Shown: in pieces, positions 37,089 through 39,231 of the stretch | Position numbering within the stretch: the stretch's first letter is position 1 | Layout of the letters: every line of letters begins with the position of its first letter | DNA from: a virus | Reading direction: 5' to 3' (one strand) | Virus record (IMG/VR): IMGVR_UViG_3300035698_003327 | Location: 1-39,231 of that record | DNA length: 39,231 nucleotides | Notes under the pieces: model-generated | The model's input: the letters and a program-made list of their open reading frames with translations, nothing else | Databases searched by the model: none | What the model was told of the DNA's origin: nothing | Translations under genes and position numbers: made by a program

Positions 37089-37658
37089 ATGAATATAATT
37101 GAATTAACAGGCACCGCAGATTCAAGTGGAGATTTAACTCTAACAGGTTCTAGTGAGATTGGTGTAATCCAAAAGATTTGCTTTGATTACAGTGATGGCG
37201 ACGCTATTGCAGATTTAGTAATCACAGAAGTTGCATCAGTTGCACAACCAATATTAACTGTAACAAATTTAGGAGTAGCAGATTTGACTTGGTTCCCAAG
37301 AACTTTAGCAAATAAGGTAGCAGATGCAAGTGCATTTACTGATGTTGCAGAAAAAATATTTGTAACAGGTAAAATGAAAGCAGTAATTTCTGGTTCTACA
37401 ATCAATATAACAACTATTGATGGAGATGCAACTGAAATTACTTTAACAGCAACAGCTCATAATTTAGTAGCAGGAGATTCTGTAACTATTGCGGGAACTA
37501 CAAACTATGATGGAACTTATACAGTAACATCAAAGACAAGTTCTTCTGTTGTAGTAATAGCTGATACAACTCATAATGAGGCAAGTGAATCAACTGGAAC
37601 TATGATTAGAGCTGGAGCAACTTACAGATTATTAGTTTATTTAACTGACGTAGATTAG
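37089..37658 (+). CDS. virion protein with beta-domain (surface/neck)
   Basis: 189 residues. The N-terminal ~95 residues are beta-rich (LTGTADSSGDLTLTGSSEIG); the second part includes ITLTATAHNLVAGDSVTIAG, TNYDGTYTVTS, a small repeat domain found in many phage structural proteins. Probably a surface-displayed protein. Strong RBS suggests high copy number. Confidence 0.6.
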   Translation: MNIIELTGTADSSGDLTLTGSSEIGVIQKICFDYSDGDAIADLVITEVASVAQPILTVTNLGVADLTWFPRTLANKVADASAFTDVAEKIFVTGKMKAVISGSTINITTIDGDATEITLTATAHNLVAGDSVTIAGTTNYDGTYTVTSKTSSSVVVIADTTHNEASESTGTMIRAGATYRLLVYLTDVD

Positions 37659-37660
37659 AC

Positions 37661-37677
37661 GTTGGTTTTATAAGTTA
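37661..37677 (+). promoter_or_regulatory. late-class promoter variant
   Basis: GTTGGTTTTATAAGTTA, close to the late consensus, about 40 bases before ATG 37707. Confidence 0.55.
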
Positions 37678-37706
37678 ATGAGAATTTCAAACAGAGTCAA
37701 GAGACT

Positions 37707-38351
37707 ATGGTAACATTAATGAATATAAAGCAAGAGCTTGTAGTCGGGCTAAGAAACGCCGACATTATTTCTATCTCAGATAGGGGTGTGACAACTTCTC
37801 AAGATACAGGCACATTTTCAACTGATTCTACTCATACCTTGGCAGTTAACCCAACTTTGGCTAAAAACGTCCGTAACGTGGCAGTAGGGGGCACAGATTT
37901 GACATTTGGGGAGGAGTACACTGTAGTTTATTCAACAGGAGTCATTACATTCATAGCAGCTCAAACAGGCAATTATGTCATAGATTACGATCAAGGAAGT
38001 ACAGATAGAATTTATCCTGACTTTCCACAACCTCATTTAAAATTAAATCAATTCCCAAGAGTGGCAGTAGACATAATTGGATCTGTTTCTAATGAATTTG
38101 GAATAGGCGCCGAGATTACTCAATCGGCTTATACGGTTTCTGTAGTTTGTTATGATAAGGACCAAACAGATGTTGAGAATTTAATTAGTGGTGTTAAAAC
38201 TTGGATAATGGATAACAAGAAATTATTATTTTATTCTGCATTTATTACTCCAACTAATGTAGGCCCTTTATTAATTACAGAGTTTGGACAAAATAAAATA
38301 CTTCAAAGAAATCAAGACGCGGAGGTATTATTCAATTTCGATGGAATCTAA
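37707..38351 (+). CDS. tail terminator / completion protein candidate
   Basis: 214 residues. The C-terminal half (HLKLNQFPRVAVDIIGSVSNEFGIGAEITQSAYTVSVVCYDKDQTDVENLISGVKTWIM) looks like a tail terminator fold, and the N-terminal half carries an inserted beta domain (VAVGGTDLTFGEEYTVVYSTGVITF). It lies directly before the tail tube gene, as expected. Function by order and pattern. Confidence 0.62.
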   Translation: MVTLMNIKQELVVGLRNADIISISDRGVTTSQDTGTFSTDSTHTLAVNPTLAKNVRNVAVGGTDLTFGEEYTVVYSTGVITFIAAQTGNYVIDYDQGSTDRIYPDFPQPHLKLNQFPRVAVDIIGSVSNEFGIGAEITQSAYTVSVVCYDKDQTDVENLISGVKTWIMDNKKLLFYSAFITPTNVGPLLITEFGQNKILQRNQDAEVLFNFDGI

Positions 38352-38352
38352 A

Positions 38353-38523
38353 ATGTCAAAAGAGAAATCTGACGAAAAAGTAGTTTTAAAAAAAGTCTAT
38401 AATAAGAAAAAACTACCACCAAAAGTAGAAATTAAAATATTTACAGACAAGGAAGAAATGATTAAGAAGAAACGAGAAGCATTAGAGAAAGCAAAACTTA
38501 AATTAAATCAAAACGGGAGGTAA
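38353..38523 (+). CDS. basic small protein
   Basis: 56 residues from ATG 38353 (38341 also in frame). Lys/Glu-rich (KKVYNKKKLPPKVEIKIFTDKEEMIKKKREALEKAK). Its stop TAA overlaps the Shine-Dalgarno of the tail tube gene (GGGAGGTAA), so the two are tightly coupled. Confidence 0.5.
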   Translation: MSKEKSDEKVVLKKVYNKKKLPPKVEIKIFTDKEEMIKKKREALEKAKLKLNQNGR

Positions 38524-38528
38524 AAAAA

Positions 38529-39231
38529 ATCGCACAAAATTACATATCAGGAGCTGAATCAGTTATCTTATTTGCATTTGAAAACCAAGCAGAGTGGGCA
38601 AATGCAGCAGCTAGTCATACTGCAAGTGATCAGACTTATATGCCATTTGGACATGGAGTAAGTGCTAGCGTTAATAGATCTAATAATGCAGAAAGAGTTT
38701 ATGGTGTTGGAGCAAGAAATGCAACAGCAACAGTTAACAAACAATTTGATGGGAAAATCACAGTTGATGGAAGCTTATCAAATGCGTACTGGTTATTAGG
38801 AGTTTTAGGAGCAAACACAGACGGTGGAACTACTGGAGCTTATACACATACTTATACTGAAGCAGATTTAGTGCCAAGTTTTTCTGTAAAGTCAAGCTTT
38901 GAATTAGGTACTACAGATTTTGCAACTACAATCGTAGGATGTAAATGTGAAACAGCAAGTATTACAGCGGCAGTTGATGAAGCAGTTAAGTTTAGCTTAG
39001 ATTGTTCTTATAGATATGAAACTTTAAGTACTACAAAGGTAGCAAATAATCCAGACATCGAGCCAGTGTTTACGTTCGCTCATGGAAATATTGAAATGCC
39101 AGATGGGACAGTTATTGCAGCAATTCAGAACATTGAATTGACAATAAATAATTCCTCTGAAAGTTTATATGGTGTTGGTTCAAGGTTTAAGACAGCTAAT
39201 GTTTCTAAACAAAGAGAATACAATATCACGA
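38529..39231 (+). CDS. major tail tube protein, N-terminal part, apparent AUC start (continues at base 1)
   Basis: The frame follows GGGAGGT (38515-38521) with ATC at 38529 then GCA CAA AAT TAC. No ATG, GTG or TTG exists in frame until ATG 38640, which would cut 37 well-formed residues (AQNYISGAESVILFAFENQ). The AUC start is therefore the best reading. The N-terminal domain carries YMPFGHGVSASVNRSNNAERVYGVGARN and the C-terminal copy (SSESLYGVGSRFK) resembles it, so the protein may have two related domains. It runs to the stop at 423. Confidence 0.75.
   Translation, partial: MAQNYISGAESVILFAFENQAEWANAAASHTASDQTYMPFGHGVSASVNRSNNAERVYGVGARNATATVNKQFDGKITVDGSLSNAYWLLGVLGANTDGGTTGAYTHTYTEADLVPSFSVKSSFELGTTDFATTIVGCKCETASITAAVDEAVKFSLDCSYRYETLSTTKVANNPDIEPVFTFAHGNIEMPDGTVIAAIQNIELTINNSSESLYGVGSRFKTANVSKQREYNIT
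39105..39231. repeat. terminal direct repeat, right copy
   Basis: Identical to bases 1-127; see the left copy. The two copies are one place in a circular map. Confidence 0.95.

Noticed and set aside
1-39231. Bacterial phage origin
   Set aside because: Several domains are shared with bacterial phages, but TATA boxes at 28-33 bases from starts, leaderless genes and a BHB tRNA intron point to an archaeal host.

Overview
This window is almost certainly a complete tailed-virus (Caudoviricetes, head-tail) genome that infects an archaeon. The first 127 bases are repeated exactly as the last 127 (39105-39231), inside one coding sequence that reads through the join. The molecule is therefore circular or circularly permuted, with about 39,104 unique bases. 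It is AT-rich, and every gene I support is on the + strand.

The archaeal assignment rests on three things. TATA boxes lie about 28-33 bases before start codons, giving leaderless or near-leaderless transcripts. T-rich tracts without strong hairpins follow operons. A Met tRNA is interrupted by an intron at position 37/38 with a bulge-helix-bulge-like junction. Many other genes have GGAGGT Shine-Dalgarno sites. The low GC, tiny genes and promoter style would suit a DPANN-type host, but that is inference.

Layout, starting from the head genes: small terminase, tRNA-like element, structured RNA and large terminase (19952-22030); a block of small zinc-binding or HNH genes (22030-23617); portal and Mu gpF-like head protein (23660-25907); small surface or fibre genes (25904-29298); prohead protease with an in-frame nested scaffold, then major capsid protein (29593-31787); two tandemly duplicated pairs of small capsid-associated genes (31875-33084); connector and neck genes with inserted LamG and BppU-like adhesins (33572-38351); major tail protein (38529 through the join to 423); tail assembly chaperones with a -1 frameshift site (482-1065); tape measure (1065-2168); distal tail, hub and fibres (2274-7059); and a possible lysis pair (7049-7556). 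Then come a membrane protein, two tRNA genes, and an early or accessory region (about 9554-19959). That region holds an OB/SSB-like protein, a Tad2-like protein, YopX, SWIM, RusA, a ParB-methyltransferase fusion, a C5 methyltransferase and many micro zinc proteins.

The outstanding feature is an invasion by HNH endonucleases, about ten or eleven in 39 kb. One lies in the intron of a virus-encoded, initiator-like tRNA-Met. Two are fused to the 5' ends of tail genes that now appear to start with AUU; a third tail gene appears to start with AUC. Two promoter classes (GAAGCATTTATAAAT and GATGGTTTTAWAAGTA) divide accessory from structural operons. I recognise no DNA polymerase, helicase, primase or integrase, so replication probably depends on the host.
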